NCBI RefSeq assembly: GCF_023028345.1
Contig: NZ_CP095487.1
Coordinates: forward strand, 2,356,001 to 2,420,000
Source: Halorientalis marina
GTDB lineage: Archaea > Halobacteriota > Halobacteria > Halobacteriales > Haloarculaceae
Reading direction: 5' to 3'
Length of the DNA: 64,000 nt
Part shown: one piece after another, positions 1-12,862 of the stretch
How the letters are laid out: each line of letters opens with the position of its first letter
Numbering within the stretch: the first letter of the stretch is position 1
Notes under the pieces: generated by a model
Databases searched by the model: none
The model's input: only the letters and a program-made list of their open reading frames with translations
What the model was told of the DNA's origin: nothing
Program-made: the position numbers and the translations under genes

Positions 1-1
1 C

Positions 2-1285
2 CCGATCAACATGCGGTTCAAGGGTCACGAGATCGAGTACGTCCTCGAGGACTCGGGAGCCGTGGCGGTCGTGACGGCCGGCCAGTTCGAGGACGCCATC
101 GCTGACCTCGACGTCGACGCACTGGAGCACCTGATCGTGGGGGACGGCGAGCGCGGCCACGACTACGCGGCCCTGATCGAGGGTGCCGGCCCCACCTACG
201 ACGTGTATCCGCGGAAGGACGGCGAACTCGCGGAACTTGTCTACACGAGCGGGACGACGGGCCGGCCGAAGGGCGTGAAACACACGCACGGCAACCTCGA
301 CGCGAACGCGCGCGGGCTGATCCGGTACATGAACTGGTCGGCGGCAGAGATCGGGCTGACGGTCTGTCCCTGTTTTCACGTCTCCGGACTGAACATCACG
401 GTCACGCCGTACGTCGTCGCCGGGGCGACGAACCACCTGCTCCCGGAGTGGGACCCCGAGACGACGCTCGAGACCATCGCGGCACGCGGCGTCACCTACA
501 CCTTCTTCATCCCGACGATGGTCATCGACCTGCTGGAGTCGGGGCTGGCCGCGGAGTACGACACCTCGTCGCTGGACGTGATCGGCGTCGGCGGGTCGCC
601 GATGCCGAAAGAGCGCATCGAGGCCGTCGAGGAGACCTTCGACTGCACGCTCCTGGAGGGGTACGGGATGACCGAGACGACACCGCTGGCGGCCATCAAT
701 CGGCCGGACCAGGAGGTGCGGAAAGCGGGCAGTATCGGCCCGCCGGCCGAGGAAGTCGTCGACGTGCGTATCGAGGACCCGGAGACCCGCGAGGAGGTCG
801 GGACGAACGAGAAAGGGGAGTTCCTCTGGCACGGCGACACGATCACGCCCGGCTACTTCCGGATGCCCGAGAAAAACGAGGAAGCACTGGTCGACCGGGA
901 GGGGAAGACGTGGCTCCGGTCGGGCGACATCGGGCGGATGGACGCGGACGGCCACCTGTTCGTCGAGGACCGGATCGACGACATGATCATCACCGGCGGG
1001 GAGAACGTCTATCCCCGCGAGGTCGAGGAGGTGGTCTACGGGCTCGACGGCGTCGCCGGGGTGGCGGTCATCGGCACGCCACACGAACGTCTCGGGGAGA
1101 CGATTACTGCCATCGTCGTCCGCTCCGAGGACGCGGTGACGGCCGACGACGTGGAGTCGATCTGCCGTGCGGAACTGACCGACTACAAGGTCCCCCGCCG
1201 GATCGAGTTCGTCGACGAACTGCCGAAGACCTCGACCCGGAAGATCGACAAGGTGTCCCTCCGCGATCAGTTCGGCGCCGAGTGA
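2..1285 (+). CDS. AMP-forming acyl-CoA ligase (5' truncated)
   Basis: ATP-dependent acyl/aryl-CoA synthetase of the ANL superfamily: activates a carboxylic acid as acyl-AMP, then thioesterifies it to CoA in the cytoplasm. Visible motifs are the P-loop-like YTSGTTGRPKG, GYGMTETT, the hinge region RSGDIG, GGENVYPREVEEV, and the C-terminal catalytic lysine in KTSTRKIDK. The frame is open to the left edge and reads P-I-N before the first ATG (position 11), matching the family's conserved PIN segment, so that ATG is internal and roughly 100 N-terminal residues lie outside the window. An SDR gene follows 68 bp downstream on the same strand, suggesting a shared fatty- or aromatic-acid role. The substrate cannot be told from sequence. 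Confidence 0.9.
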   Translation, partial: PINMRFKGHEIEYVLEDSGAVAVVTAGQFEDAIADLDVDALEHLIVGDGERGHDYAALIEGAGPTYDVYPRKDGELAELVYTSGTTGRPKGVKHTHGNLDANARGLIRYMNWSAAEIGLTVCPCFHVSGLNITVTPYVVAGATNHLLPEWDPETTLETIAARGVTYTFFIPTMVIDLLESGLAAEYDTSSLDVIGVGGSPMPKERIEAVEETFDCTLLEGYGMTETTPLAAINRPDQEVRKAGSIGPPAEEVVDVRIEDPETREEVGTNEKGEFLWHGDTITPGYFRMPEKNEEALVDREGKTWLRSGDIGRMDADGHLFVEDRIDDMIITGGENVYPREVEEVVYGLDGVAGVAVIGTPHERLGETITAIVVRSEDAVTADDVESICRAELTDYKVPRRIEFVDELPKTSTRKIDKVSLRDQFGAE

Positions 1286-1353
1286 CTCGTCCGATGGCCG
1301 CCGAGGGGAAACGCATTTGACCGTCCTCCTCGCAGTGTGGCAGGAGTGACCAC

Positions 1354-2163
1354 ATGACAGGGTTCGAGCCGACGCCGCCGAGTACGGAACTGTTCGCGGA
1401 CGACTTGCTTTCGGGCGAGACGGCGCTGATAACCGGGGGCGGGACGGGAATCGGCGAGGAGATCGCGGTGGCGATGGCGGACCACGGCGCGGACGTGGCC
1501 GTCGCCAGCCGCGAGATGGAGCACCTCGAACCGGTCGCGGACGCCGTCAGGGAGCGCGGCCAGGACGCCTGTGCGACCACCGTCGACGTCAGAGACGAGG
1601 ACCGGGTCGACGAGATGACCGAGACGGTACTCGACGAACTCGGCGAGATCACGATCCTCGTCAACAACGCGGGGGCGAACTTCGTGACGCCGGCCGAGGA
1701 CCTCTCGGCGAACGGCTGGCGTGCCGTCGTCGGGACGATCCTCGACGGAACGGCCTACTGCTCCTTTTCGGTCGGCGAGCACATGATGGACAACGGCGGC
1801 GGGGCGATCATCTCGATGGGGGCGACGAACTCCGTCGACGGCGCCCCGTACCACGCTCACTCGGGGGCGGGGAAGGCCGGCGTTCACAATCTGATGCAGT
1901 CGCTGGCGAGCGAGTGGGCGAAATACGGCATCCGGGCGAATACGGTCGCGCCGGGCATCATCGAGACGGAAGGCGTGACCCAGGCGGCGGGTGGTGCCCT
2001 GCCGGACGTCCTCCTTGAGGACCTCTCGGCGGACCGGTTCGGCCAGCCGGCCGACTGCGTGCCAATTACGCTCTTTCTCGCGAGTCCAGCGGCGAACTAC
2101 GTGACCGGGAGCTACTTCGCGGTCGACGGCGGGCACCTGCTCCGGCAGTCGCCGTACGAGTGA
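1354..2163 (+). CDS. SDR oxidoreductase, 2,4-dienoyl-CoA reductase-like
   Basis: Short-chain dehydrogenase of 269 residues with a Rossmann nucleotide site TGGGTGIG (about 27-34) and the NNAG motif (about 104-107). The usual catalytic YxxxK is SxxxK here (Ser170, Lys174), the pattern seen in dienoyl-CoA reductases, and the following stretch (LASEWAKYGIRANTVAPG) also resembles that family. Position just after an acyl-CoA ligase fits a role in oxidation of unsaturated acyl-CoA with NAD(P)H. The Tyr that replaces the motif Tyr in mammalian DECR is not obvious at the expected place (Asn159), so the chemistry is an inference. It ends 14 bp before the convergent transducer gene. Confidence 0.85.
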   Translation: MTGFEPTPPSTELFADDLLSGETALITGGGTGIGEEIAVAMADHGADVAVASREMEHLEPVADAVRERGQDACATTVDVRDEDRVDEMTETVLDELGEITILVNNAGANFVTPAEDLSANGWRAVVGTILDGTAYCSFSVGEHMMDNGGGAIISMGATNSVDGAPYHAHSGAGKAGVHNLMQSLASEWAKYGIRANTVAPGIIETEGVTQAAGGALPDVLLEDLSADRFGQPADCVPITLFLASPAANYVTGSYFAVDGGHLLRQSPYE

Positions 2164-2177
2164 GCGGTACGCGGGGG

Positions 2178-3653
2178 TTACCGACCCTCGTGGGTCAGGT
2201 CCGACACCGACTCGTTGAGTTCGTCGACCATCGCGGCCTGCTTCTCGGTGTTCGCGACGATGTTCTCGACGGCACCGGAGATGGTTTCGGCCTGATCGAC
2301 CGCCTCGTCGACCATGCTCGCGATCTCCTCGGCGCTGGCCGCCTGGTCGTCGGTCGCATCGGACACCTGGCTGATACCCTCGGTGGCCTCGCTGACGGCT
2401 TCGACGATGGCGTCGAACCGGTCCATCGCGCTCTCGACCTGCGCGATTCCGTCGTCGATCTGGTCGGTCGTCTCCGTCAGGTTCGCCACCGTATCGTCGG
2501 TTTCGGCCTGGATCTCCGACACCATCTCCTCGATCCGACCGGCGTTTTGCTGTGACTCCTCGGCGAGGGACTTGACCTCGTCGGCGACGACGGCGAACCC
2601 TTCGCCGGCCTCACCCGCGCGGGCGGCCTCGATGGAGGCGTTCAGCGCGAGGATGTTCGTCTGCTCGGCGATGTCGTTGATCACCTCGACGATCTCGTCG
2701 ATGTCGTCGACGCGGTCGGCCAGCGCGTCCACGTCGTCGGCGACGGCGTCGGCGGACGTCGACACCTCTTCCATCACGCCGATGACGTCGTTGGCCGCCT
2801 CGTCACCCGCCTCGGCGAGTTCGGCGGCCCTGTCGCTCGTCTCGACGACGCTGTCGGTCGTCGAGGCGATCTCCTCGACGGTCGCACTGAGGTTTGCCAC
2901 CTCCGAGGAGATGGTCTCCATGTTGGTCGCCTGCTCGGTCGTGATGTCGTTGATCTCCTGGGAGTTGCGCGCCACGTCGTCGGCGGATTCCTGGAGTTGC
3001 TGTGAGTCCTGGCGGACCTCCCGGACGAGGTTCTGAATGGATTCGCCCATCTCGTTCAAGTTCGCGACGATCCGGAGGAAGTCGTCTTCGAGGAGGCTGT
3101 CTCCCCGGTCGAACTCGACACGGGCCGAGAAGTTCCCTGCCTCGTACTGGGCGATGGTGTCGATGAGTTCCGTGAACAGTTGCCTGAGCTCCTCCTGGTA
3201 GCGCGCTGAACTGGTGATGTCCTGAACGATCTCGATGACGCCGACGAACTCGTCGCCGCGGTAGACCGGCGTACAGATGAACCAGATTTCGGTCCCGTCG
3301 ATGACGCTTTTGTCCTCGTAGACGTAGTCGCCACTCAGGAGCGTGTACTGGTCGTTCGCCAGGTCGACGTCCGAGAAAGTTCTGTGTGCGTTCCGGGGCT
3401 CTTCGACCACCTTCTCGGCCAGCGTCAGGTTTCGCTGGTCGGACCCGTAGAACTGCTGCCCGAGATTGTCGACGCCGAGGATCTCCTCTTTGGACCCGCC
3501 CAGGAGGGCCGCTATCTGGTCGTCCCACGCGATCACGACGCCGTTCTCGTCCAGTGCGAAGGCTGGCATATCGAACGTGTCGAGAACCAACTGGAGGTCG
3601 AAGCCGTGTGACTCGGAGTCGACGGACGGCTTCCCTTCGATGGCTTCGCTCAT
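2178..3653 (-). CDS. Soluble PAS-domain methyl-accepting chemotaxis transducer
   Basis: A 491-residue Htr-type transducer without a transmembrane segment, so it should sense a cytoplasmic signal and control CheA and archaellum rotation. The order is a PAS domain (about 20-145, starting near [19 protein letters not shown]), a HAMP-like segment (about 165-210), then a long coiled-coil signalling domain. The highly conserved hairpin tip is present ([19 protein letters not shown] followed by [16 protein letters not shown]). Candidate methylation Glu/Gln clusters flank it. On the minus strand a TTATTTA box lies about 35 bp upstream of the ATG. The ligand or cofactor of the PAS domain is unknown. 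Confidence 0.93.
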   Translation of the reverse strand: MSEAIEGKPSVDSESHGFDLQLVLDTFDMPAFALDENGVVIAWDDQIAALLGGSKEEILGVDNLGQQFYGSDQRNLTLAEKVVEEPRNAHRTFSDVDLANDQYTLLSGDYVYEDKSVIDGTEIWFICTPVYRGDEFVGVIEIVQDITSSARYQEELRQLFTELIDTIAQYEAGNFSARVEFDRGDSLLEDDFLRIVANLNEMGESIQNLVREVRQDSQQLQESADDVARNSQEINDITTEQATNMETISSEVANLSATVEEIASTTDSVVETSDRAAELAEAGDEAANDVIGVMEEVSTSADAVADDVDALADRVDDIDEIVEVINDIAEQTNILALNASIEAARAGEAGEGFAVVADEVKSLAEESQQNAGRIEEMVSEIQAETDDTVANLTETTDQIDDGIAQVESAMDRFDAIVEAVSEATEGISQVSDATDDQAASAEEIASMVDEAVDQAETISGAVENIVANTEKQAAMVDELNESVSDLTHEGR

Positions 3654-4037
3654 ACCTACGTACGCTCTTGCATCAGTAAATAACGTGTATGCCGATTATC
3701 AGTGACTAATATGGGCCAGTGGATTTAAAAACCAGCCAGGCTGCTGACGGAGCGACAAACCCCACCTTTTTTAACTGGCGTGTCGTAGGCCCGCGTAACC
3801 GAGCGCACGGCCGCCCGGAGACGGTTGGGGCGGCCGGCAACACATCGAGCGGTTCGGTGTGTCCGAACGGGATTGACTGCCAACCGGCGTGTCCGGGGCT
3901 TCCAACGGCCTCGGATCGCATCGTCAGGGTGTGACGACGGCGGGGCGGTCGCTAGATTTCGGACCATTTGGACGGCACGTGTTTGCCGGTCGTCGCAGTG
4001 ATCCGTCTTCCTGGGGGGTCGACTCGGCGACACAACC
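3654..4037. other. 384-bp intergenic region between transducer and RNase J
   Basis: No protein gene is convincing here. The left part holds the transducer promoter (minus strand) and two plus-strand TATA-like boxes, TTTAAAA at 3724-3730 and TTTTTTAA at 3767-3774. The right part (about 3797-4037) is GC-rich and rich in inverted repeats, described separately. The only open frames are short and have no recognisable features. Confidence 0.7.
3797..4037 (+). ncRNA. Structured RNA: long leader of RNase J operon or independent ncRNA
   Basis: Downstream of the TTTTTTAA box (3767-3774) the expected transcript start is near 3797, about 240 nt before the RNase J ATG. Four hairpins follow one another: 3808-3816 with 3828-3836 (9 bp, perfect); 3852-3857 with 3863-3868 (6 bp, loop TGTGT); 3893-3899 with 3908-3914 (7 bp with one G-U); 3921-3926 with 3932-3937 (6 bp). 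A 7-bp pairing 3822-3828 with 3880-3886 competes with the first hairpin. I tested by eye for SRP RNA helix 8, RNase P and tRNA features and found none. Most haloarchaeal mRNAs are leaderless, so this length and structure stand out. Class unknown; an H/ACA guide RNA is possible. Confidence 0.5.
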
Positions 4038-5387
4038 ATGGAAATCGAAATCGCGACGATCGGCGGCTACGAGGAAGTCGGCCGCCAGATGACCGCAGTA
4101 CGGGCCGGTGACGACGTCGTCATCTTCGACATGGGGCTGAACCTGTCGAAGGTGCTCATCCACGACAACGTCGAGACAGAGCGGATGCACAGCCTCGACC
4201 TGATCGACATGGGCGCCATCCCGGACGACCGGGTGATGTCCGAACTCGAGGGGGACGTGAAAGCCATCGTGCCGACCCACGGCCACCTCGATCACATCGG
4301 CGCAATCTCCAAACTCGCCCACCGCTACGACGCACCCATCGTGGCGACGCCGTTCACCATCGAACTCGTCAAACAGCAGATCAAAGGCGAGGAGAAGTTC
4401 GGCGTCGAGAACGACCTCCAGAAGATGGAGGCGGGGTCGACGATGAGCATCGGCGACCACAACGAACTGGAGTTCGTGAACGTCACCCACTCCATCATCG
4501 ACGCCATCAACCCCGTCCTGCACACGCCCGAGGGCTCTATCGTCTACGGGCTGGACAAGCGGATGGACCACTCGCCGGTCATCGGCGACCCCATCGACAT
4601 GCAGCGGTTCCGCGAGATCGCCCGCGAGGACGGCGGCGTCCTCTGTTACATCGAGGACTGTACCAACGCCGGCTCGAAGGGCCGAACGCCCTCCGAGGCC
4701 GTCGCTCGCCGTCACCTCAAGGACGTTATGTACAGTATCGAGGACTACGACGGCGGCATCGTCGCCACGACGTTCTCCTCGCACATCGCCCGTGTGAAGA
4801 GCCTCGTCGAGTTCGCCGACGACATCGGCCGCCAGCCGGTGCTGCTCGGTCGGTCGATGGAGAAGTACTCCGGGACCGCCGAACGGCTGGACTTCGTGGA
4901 CTTCCCCGAGGACCTCGGGATGTACGGCCACCGGAAATCGGTCGACCGCACGTTCAAGCGGGTCATGAAAGAGGGCAAAGAGGACTACCTGCCTATCGTC
5001 ACGGGCCACCAGGGAGAGCCGCGGGCGATGCTCACGCGGATGGGCCGGGGCGAGACGCCCTACGAACTGGAGGACGGTGACAAAGTGCTGTTCTCCGCCC
5101 GCGTGATTCCGGAGCCGACCAACGAGGGCCAGCGCTACCAGAGCGAGAAGCTCTTGGGTATGCAGGGTGCCCGCATCTACGACGACATCCACGTCTCGGG
5201 CCACCTCCGCCAGGAGGGTCACTACGAGATGCTCGACGCCCTCCAGCCCCAGCACGTCATCCCCGCCCACCAGGACATGAGCGGGTTCGCGCCCTACGTC
5301 GACCTCGCGGAGAACATGGGGTACAAGATGGGTCGTGACCTCCACGTCACCCGGAACGGGAACCTCGTGCAGCTCGTCGAGGAATGA
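4038..5387 (+). CDS. rnj: Ribonuclease J (beta-CASP metallo-beta-lactamase)
   Basis: Archaeal RNase J, 449 residues, a zinc-dependent 5'-3' exoribonuclease of the beta-CASP family acting in cytoplasmic mRNA decay and RNA processing. The metal site motif HGHLDH is at residues 81-86, and later His/Asp motifs (THSIID, FSSHIA) and the C-terminal SGHLRQEGH segment match the fold. The ATG at 4038 gives the standard archaeal N-terminus [20 protein letters not shown]. The stop overlaps the idsA start by 4 bp, so the two are translationally coupled. It is preceded by a long structured leader, which raises the possibility of autoregulation; that part is inference. Confidence 0.95.
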   Translation: MEIEIATIGGYEEVGRQMTAVRAGDDVVIFDMGLNLSKVLIHDNVETERMHSLDLIDMGAIPDDRVMSELEGDVKAIVPTHGHLDHIGAISKLAHRYDAPIVATPFTIELVKQQIKGEEKFGVENDLQKMEAGSTMSIGDHNELEFVNVTHSIIDAINPVLHTPEGSIVYGLDKRMDHSPVIGDPIDMQRFREIAREDGGVLCYIEDCTNAGSKGRTPSEAVARRHLKDVMYSIEDYDGGIVATTFSSHIARVKSLVEFADDIGRQPVLLGRSMEKYSGTAERLDFVDFPEDLGMYGHRKSVDRTFKRVMKEGKEDYLPIVTGHQGEPRAMLTRMGRGETPYELEDGDKVLFSARVIPEPTNEGQRYQSEKLLGMQGARIYDDIHVSGHLRQEGHYEMLDALQPQHVIPAHQDMSGFAPYVDLAENMGYKMGRDLHVTRNGNLVQLVEE

Positions 5388-6427
5388 CCGAGCCAGGCGC
5401 GGCCCCGGCGGCCGTCGAGCGGGCCATCGACGCCCGCCGCGAACGAGTCAACGACGCCATCACCGAGGAACTGCCGATCATCCGCCCGGAGCGGCTCTAC
5501 GAGGCGTCCCGGTACCTGCTGGACGCCGGCGGGAAGCGCCTGCGACCGACGATTCTCCTGCTCGCGGCCGAGGCGCTCGCCGACACGGAGCCGCTCGCCG
5601 AGGACTACCGGTCGTTCCCGGCCGACCCCGCGCCGGTCGACGTGATGTCCGCCGCCGTCAGCATCGAGATCATCCAGTCGTTCACGCTGATCCACGACGA
5701 CATCATGGACGACGACGACATGCGCCGGGGCGTGCCAGCCGTCCACCAGGAGTACGACCTCGAAACCGCCATCCTCGCCGGCGACACGCTCTACTCGAAG
5801 GCCTTCGAGTCGATGCTGGAGACCGGCGCGCCCGCGGACCGTTCGGTCCGGGCGCTGTCGGAGCTCGCGACGACCTGCACCAAGATCTGCGAGGGCCAGG
5901 CCTTCGATATCGACTTCGAGTCCCGCGACGCCGTCGAGCCCGACGAGTACCTCGACATGGTCGAGCTGAAGACGGCCGTGCTGTACGCCGCCGCGGCGTC
6001 GATTCCGGCCGTCCTGCTCGGCGCCGACGACGCCGTCGACGCTCTCTACGGCTACGGGCTGGACGTGGGCCGTGCCTTCCAGATCCAGGACGACCTGCTC
6101 GATCTGACGACGCCGAGCGAAAAGCTCGGGAAACAGCGCGGGAGCGACCTCGTCGAGGGCAAACAGACGCTCGTGACGCTCCACGCCGAGAACAACGGCG
6201 TCGACGTGGACGGCCTGCTGGACGCCGACGGGGTGGAGGCCGTCGACGAGGCGGCCATCGAGGAGGCCCTCGCGGAGTTGCGCGCCGTCGGCAGCATCGA
6301 GTACGCCCGCGAGACCGCCCACGACCTCATCCGCAGCGGGAAGCGCAACCTCCAGATCCTCCCCGACAACGAGGCCCGCGACCTGCTCGGCGGCATCGCC
6401 GACTACCTCGTCGAGCGCGAGTACTGA
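5384..6427 (+). CDS. idsA: Isoprenyl diphosphate synthase (GGPP/FPP synthase)
   Basis: Trans-prenyltransferase condensing isopentenyl diphosphate with allylic diphosphates to give farnesyl/geranylgeranyl diphosphate for archaeal ether lipids and isoprenoids. The first aspartate-rich motif [12 protein letters not shown] starts at residue 105 and the second, QDDLLDL, lies near residue 225; both bind Mg-diphosphate. The length of 347 residues is normal for haloarchaeal IdsA. It is coupled to RNase J by an ATGA overlap. A T-rich run (TTTTTT, 6435-6440) follows the stop and could end the transcript. The chain-length specificity cannot be fixed from sequence alone. Confidence 0.93.
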   Translation: MTEPGAAPAAVERAIDARRERVNDAITEELPIIRPERLYEASRYLLDAGGKRLRPTILLLAAEALADTEPLAEDYRSFPADPAPVDVMSAAVSIEIIQSFTLIHDDIMDDDDMRRGVPAVHQEYDLETAILAGDTLYSKAFESMLETGAPADRSVRALSELATTCTKICEGQAFDIDFESRDAVEPDEYLDMVELKTAVLYAAAASIPAVLLGADDAVDALYGYGLDVGRAFQIQDDLLDLTTPSEKLGKQRGSDLVEGKQTLVTLHAENNGVDVDGLLDADGVEAVDEAAIEEALAELRAVGSIEYARETAHDLIRSGKRNLQILPDNEARDLLGGIADYLVEREY

Positions 6428-6463
6428 CCGCGGTTTTTTGTCACCGGCGCCCCCGGTACGGTC

Positions 6464-7189
6464 ATGGCACGACTCACGCTCCTGCGGCACGCGACACTGC
6501 TGGTCGAGACGGCCGAGACCACCCTCCTGGTCGACCCCATGCTCAGCGCGCCGGGCGAGATTCCACCCATCCCGAACTCCCCGAACGACCGAGAGAACCC
6601 TCTCGTCGAACTGCCGGACGTGCCCCTCGATTACGACGCCGTCCTCGTCACGCACCGCCACCGCGACCACTTCGACGACGCCGCTCGCGAGCGGGTGCCG
6701 GACGACACCCCCATCCTCTGCCAGCCGGTCGAGGCCGAGGACTTCCGCGAGGAAGGCTTCGAGGACGTTCGCCCGGTCGACGACGGGGTTACCTTCGAGG
6801 GTATCGACGTCGCACGGACGCCGGCCCGCCACGGCCACGGCGACCTCGCCGACCAGATGGCACCGGTCTCCGGGTTCGTCCTCGACGCCGACACCCGCCT
6901 CTATCTCGCGGGCGATACGGTCTGGTACGACGCGGTGCCGACGACGCTCGACGAGTACGACCCGGACGCGGTGGTGGTCAACGCCGGCGCGGCGCAGTTC
7001 GTCGAGGGCGAGCCGATCACGATGGACGGTGACGACGTGCAGGCGGTCGTCGACCACGTCGGCGACGGCGTTCCCGTGATCGCCGACCACATGGATTCCA
7101 TCAACCACTGCCTGTCGAACCGCGAGGACCTCCGGGCGGCCGTCGACGGCGTGACGATTCCGGCCGACGGCGAGACGGTCGAGCTCTGA
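6464..7189 (+). CDS. MBL-fold metal-dependent hydrolase
   Basis: Small metallo-beta-lactamase superfamily protein of 241 residues, related to UlaG/UPF0173-type hydrolases. Metal ligands are visible in HRHRDHFDD (about 64-72), RHGHG (about 124-128), AGDTVWYD and ADHMDS. No signal peptide, so cytoplasmic. It lies between idsA and gltX in a run of same-strand genes, but nothing in the sequence ties it to lipid or tRNA metabolism. The substrate is unknown; phosphodiester or lactone hydrolysis are both possible for this family. Confidence 0.85.
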   Translation: MARLTLLRHATLLVETAETTLLVDPMLSAPGEIPPIPNSPNDRENPLVELPDVPLDYDAVLVTHRHRDHFDDAARERVPDDTPILCQPVEAEDFREEGFEDVRPVDDGVTFEGIDVARTPARHGHGDLADQMAPVSGFVLDADTRLYLAGDTVWYDAVPTTLDEYDPDAVVVNAGAAQFVEGEPITMDGDDVQAVVDHVGDGVPVIADHMDSINHCLSNREDLRAAVDGVTIPADGETVEL

Positions 7190-7246
7190 GGCGGGGCGGC
7201 GTCCGAAGCGGACCAGTTTTGGGGCGGGACCCAGTACCGACGCCCA

Positions 7247-8959
7247 ATGGACGAGGACCTACGCGAGCGAGTGAAAGAGGCGGCCGAGAAGAACGCCCTC
7301 TTCAATGCGCTCAAACACGATAGCGATCCGCAGGTGGGGGCCATCATGGGGCCGCTGATGGGGGAGAACCCGGAGTTCCGCGAACACGGCGACGAGATTC
7401 CCGAAGTCATCGGCCCGGTGGTCGGACGGATCGGCGGGATGTCGACGGAAGAACGACGCGAGCGCCTGGAGGAACTCGATCCGGCCCTCGTGGCCGAACT
7501 CGACGCCGAGGACGAGGGCGACGACCAGGCCCTCCCGGACCTGCCCAACGCCGAGGCGTACGACGAGGTGCGGATGCGTGCGGCGCCCAATCCCAACGGG
7601 CCGTGGCACCTCGGCCACGCTCGGATGCCGTCGGTCATCGGCACCTACGAGGAGATGTACGACGGGTCCTTCCTGGTCCGGTTCGACGACACCGACCCCG
7701 AGACCAAACGGCCGGACCTCGACGCCTACGACGAGATCCTCGACGCCATCGACTACCTCGGCTTCGAACCCGACGACGTGATCCTCGCCAGCGACCGGCT
7801 CGAAACGTACTACGAGCACGCCCGCGACCTCATCGACGCCGGCGGCGCTTACACGTGCTCGTGTCCGCAGGGGGAGTTCTCCGATATGAAGAACGCGGGC
7901 GAGCCCTGCCCGCACCGCGACAAGGACGCCGCGACCACCCACGAGGAGTTCGGGGCGATGATCGACGGCGAGTACGGCGCCGGCGAGATGGTCCTCAGGG
8001 TACGCACCGACATCGAGCACAAGAACCCCGCGCTCCGGGACTGGGTCGCCTTCCGGATGATCGATACGCCACACCCCCGAGAGGAAGCCGCGGACTACCG
8101 CTGCTGGCCGATGCTCGACTTCCAGAGCGGCGTCGACGACCACCTGACCGGCGTGACACACATCATCCGCGGCATCGACCTGCAGGACTCCGCGAAGCGC
8201 CAGCAGTTCGTCTACGACTACTTCGGCTGGGACTACCCCGAAGTGATCCACTGGGGCCACGTCCAGATCGACGCCTACGACGTGTCGATGAGCACCTCGA
8301 CCATCAAAGAGAAGATCGAGGCCGGCGAGCTGACGGGATGGGACGACCCCCGGGCGCCGACCATCGCGAGTATGCGAAAGCGCGGCATCCGCGGCCAGGC
8401 CATCGTCGACGCGATGGTCGAACTCGGTGCCTCCACTTCCAACGTCGACCTCGCGCTCTCGTCTATCTACGCCACCAACCGCGACCTGATCGACGACGAG
8501 ACCGACCGCGCCTTCTTCGTCCGCGACGGCGACCGGTTCCCGCTCTCGGGCGGTCCCGACGCCGGTTCGCCGCCGGTCCATCCCGACCACGAGGACCGTG
8601 GCCGTCGCGAGATTCCGGTCGGTGACGCCGTCCTGCTGGAACCGGACGACGTGCCGGAAGCGGGTGAGCGGGTGTGGCTCAAGGGATACGGCCCGGTCCG
8701 GCGTGACGGCGACCGACTCGAATTTACCGACGACGACATCGAGGTGGTTCGGTCGGGCGACGTGGACGTGGTCCACTGGGTACCGGCCGACGAGAACCGT
8801 CCGCTCCGCCTGCGGACGATGGACGGCGACGTGGAGGGCCACGCCGAGCCGGGAATCGGGGACCGCGACCCCGACGAAGTGGTCCAGTTCGAGCGCATCG
8901 GTTTCGCACGCATCGACGACCAGGGCGACCGGACCGTCGCGTACTTCGCACACCCCTGA
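7247..8959 (+). CDS. gltX: Glutamyl-tRNA synthetase (archaeal type)
   Basis: Class Ib aminoacyl-tRNA synthetase of 570 residues that charges tRNA-Glu and, in organisms lacking GlnRS, probably also tRNA-Gln for later GatDE amidation. The HIGH signature appears as PNGPWHLGHAR (about residues 113-123) after an archaeal N-terminal extension of about 105 residues. The KMSKS equivalent is SMSTS (about 347), typical of archaeal/eukaryotic GlxRS. The C-terminal beta-barrel anticodon-binding region is of archaeal type (DLQDSAKRQ, VRRDGDRLEF). It starts 57 bp after the MBL gene. Confidence 0.96.
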   Translation: MDEDLRERVKEAAEKNALFNALKHDSDPQVGAIMGPLMGENPEFREHGDEIPEVIGPVVGRIGGMSTEERRERLEELDPALVAELDAEDEGDDQALPDLPNAEAYDEVRMRAAPNPNGPWHLGHARMPSVIGTYEEMYDGSFLVRFDDTDPETKRPDLDAYDEILDAIDYLGFEPDDVILASDRLETYYEHARDLIDAGGAYTCSCPQGEFSDMKNAGEPCPHRDKDAATTHEEFGAMIDGEYGAGEMVLRVRTDIEHKNPALRDWVAFRMIDTPHPREEAADYRCWPMLDFQSGVDDHLTGVTHIIRGIDLQDSAKRQQFVYDYFGWDYPEVIHWGHVQIDAYDVSMSTSTIKEKIEAGELTGWDDPRAPTIASMRKRGIRGQAIVDAMVELGASTSNVDLALSSIYATNRDLIDDETDRAFFVRDGDRFPLSGGPDAGSPPVHPDHEDRGRREIPVGDAVLLEPDDVPEAGERVWLKGYGPVRRDGDRLEFTDDDIEVVRSGDVDVVHWVPADENRPLRLRTMDGDVEGHAEPGIGDRDPDEVVQFERIGFARIDDQGDRTVAYFAHP

Positions 8960-9014
8960 CCGAGAGCGCGAAACTGACCGGAACTCGACAGTTTGATTGT
9001 CTGCAATTCGAAGT

Positions 9015-11827
<2,813 letters not shown>

Positions 11828-11963
11828 GCCGTCTTTCCCCGGTTCGCCCCGTTCGTCAGTGCCGCGTAGCCTCGACCTTCTCCACAGTCGACAGTTCATA
11901 ACCGCAATAACAAAATACGATGAACTCGGTGTAAGTGATGTTCACACAAATGAAGTGGTATCT

Positions 11964-12860
11964 ATGCACACAGTAGTGTTGACCAAGGGCGTCCCGGACT
12001 TCAGGGAGGGGCAGGTCTCGTTCGACGAGGACGGCCACCTGGAGCGCGGGAAGACCCCGACGGTGATGAATCCGAACGACAAGTTCGCGCTGAAGGCGGC
12101 GTTGCAGACGAAGGTCCGTCACGGGGGCACGGTGTCGCTGATGAGCATGGGGCCGCCGGGGTACACGGAAGTCATTCAGGAGGGGATGGAAGACGTGTAC
12201 GCCGACGATCTCTACCTGCTGTCGGACCGGGAGATGGGCGCGGCCGACACGTGGGCAACGGCGATGACGCTCGCGACTGGCATCGATCACCTCGAGGAGG
12301 AACCCGACGTGGTCTTCGCGGGGTTCAAAACCGCGGACGGGGAGACCGGCCACACCGGCCCGCAGACGGAGTGGTGCCTGGACCTCCCGCTGGTCACGCA
12401 CGTCGTCGCCCTCGACATCGACACCGACGAGCGAGTCCTCCGGGCCAAACGGCTCGTCGAGGGCGACGTCGAGGAGATCGAGACCGTCGAGGCGCCGCTG
12501 CCCTGCATGGTCGTGACCGACCCGGAGTTCGAGCCGACCTATCGCAAGGCCGACCACCGGCTCCGGTACAAGGACCTCCGCGAGGAGACCCAGGAGCGCG
12601 CCGCGGAGTTCGGCGAGTACCTCGCCGACGAAAGCGACGCCGAACCGACCGACTGGGACCACTTCGAGATGTGGGATCACGAAGCCCTCAATCTCGACCC
12701 GGACTACATCGGGCTGGACGGCTCGCCGACCATCGTCTCCGGCGTCGACCCGATCCCGAAGGCCCCGTCGGAGCGGGAGGCCACGATGGTAACGCCCGAC
12801 GACGCCGAGGGGATGGCCGACGTGTTCGATGAAATGAAACCGTACGCGGGAGGTGACTGA
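11964..12860 (+). CDS. etfB: Electron transfer flavoprotein beta subunit (FixA-like)
   Basis: EtfB of 298 residues forming a heterodimer with EtfA; passes electrons from acyl-CoA or NADH oxidation to the quinone oxidoreductase. The N-terminus HTVVLTKGVPD and the central SMGPP motif followed by LLSDREMGAADTWATA resemble the subgroup of ETFs with a second, bifurcating flavin (their usual LLSDR...GADTxAT signature). The start at 11964 was chosen because upstream sequence in this frame is not ETF-like and is AT-rich promoter. Two bp separate its stop from etfA. Confidence 0.93.
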   Translation: MHTVVLTKGVPDFREGQVSFDEDGHLERGKTPTVMNPNDKFALKAALQTKVRHGGTVSLMSMGPPGYTEVIQEGMEDVYADDLYLLSDREMGAADTWATAMTLATGIDHLEEEPDVVFAGFKTADGETGHTGPQTEWCLDLPLVTHVVALDIDTDERVLRAKRLVEGDVEEIETVEAPLPCMVVTDPEFEPTYRKADHRLRYKDLREETQERAAEFGEYLADESDAEPTDWDHFEMWDHEALNLDPDYIGLDGSPTIVSGVDPIPKAPSEREATMVTPDDAEGMADVFDEMKPYAGGD

Positions 12861-12862
12861 CG

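Noticed and set aside
3797..4037. SRP RNA, RNase P RNA or tRNA in the RNase J leader
   Set aside because: Searching by eye found no helix-8 GGAA/AGCA pattern, no RNase P core and no T-loop.
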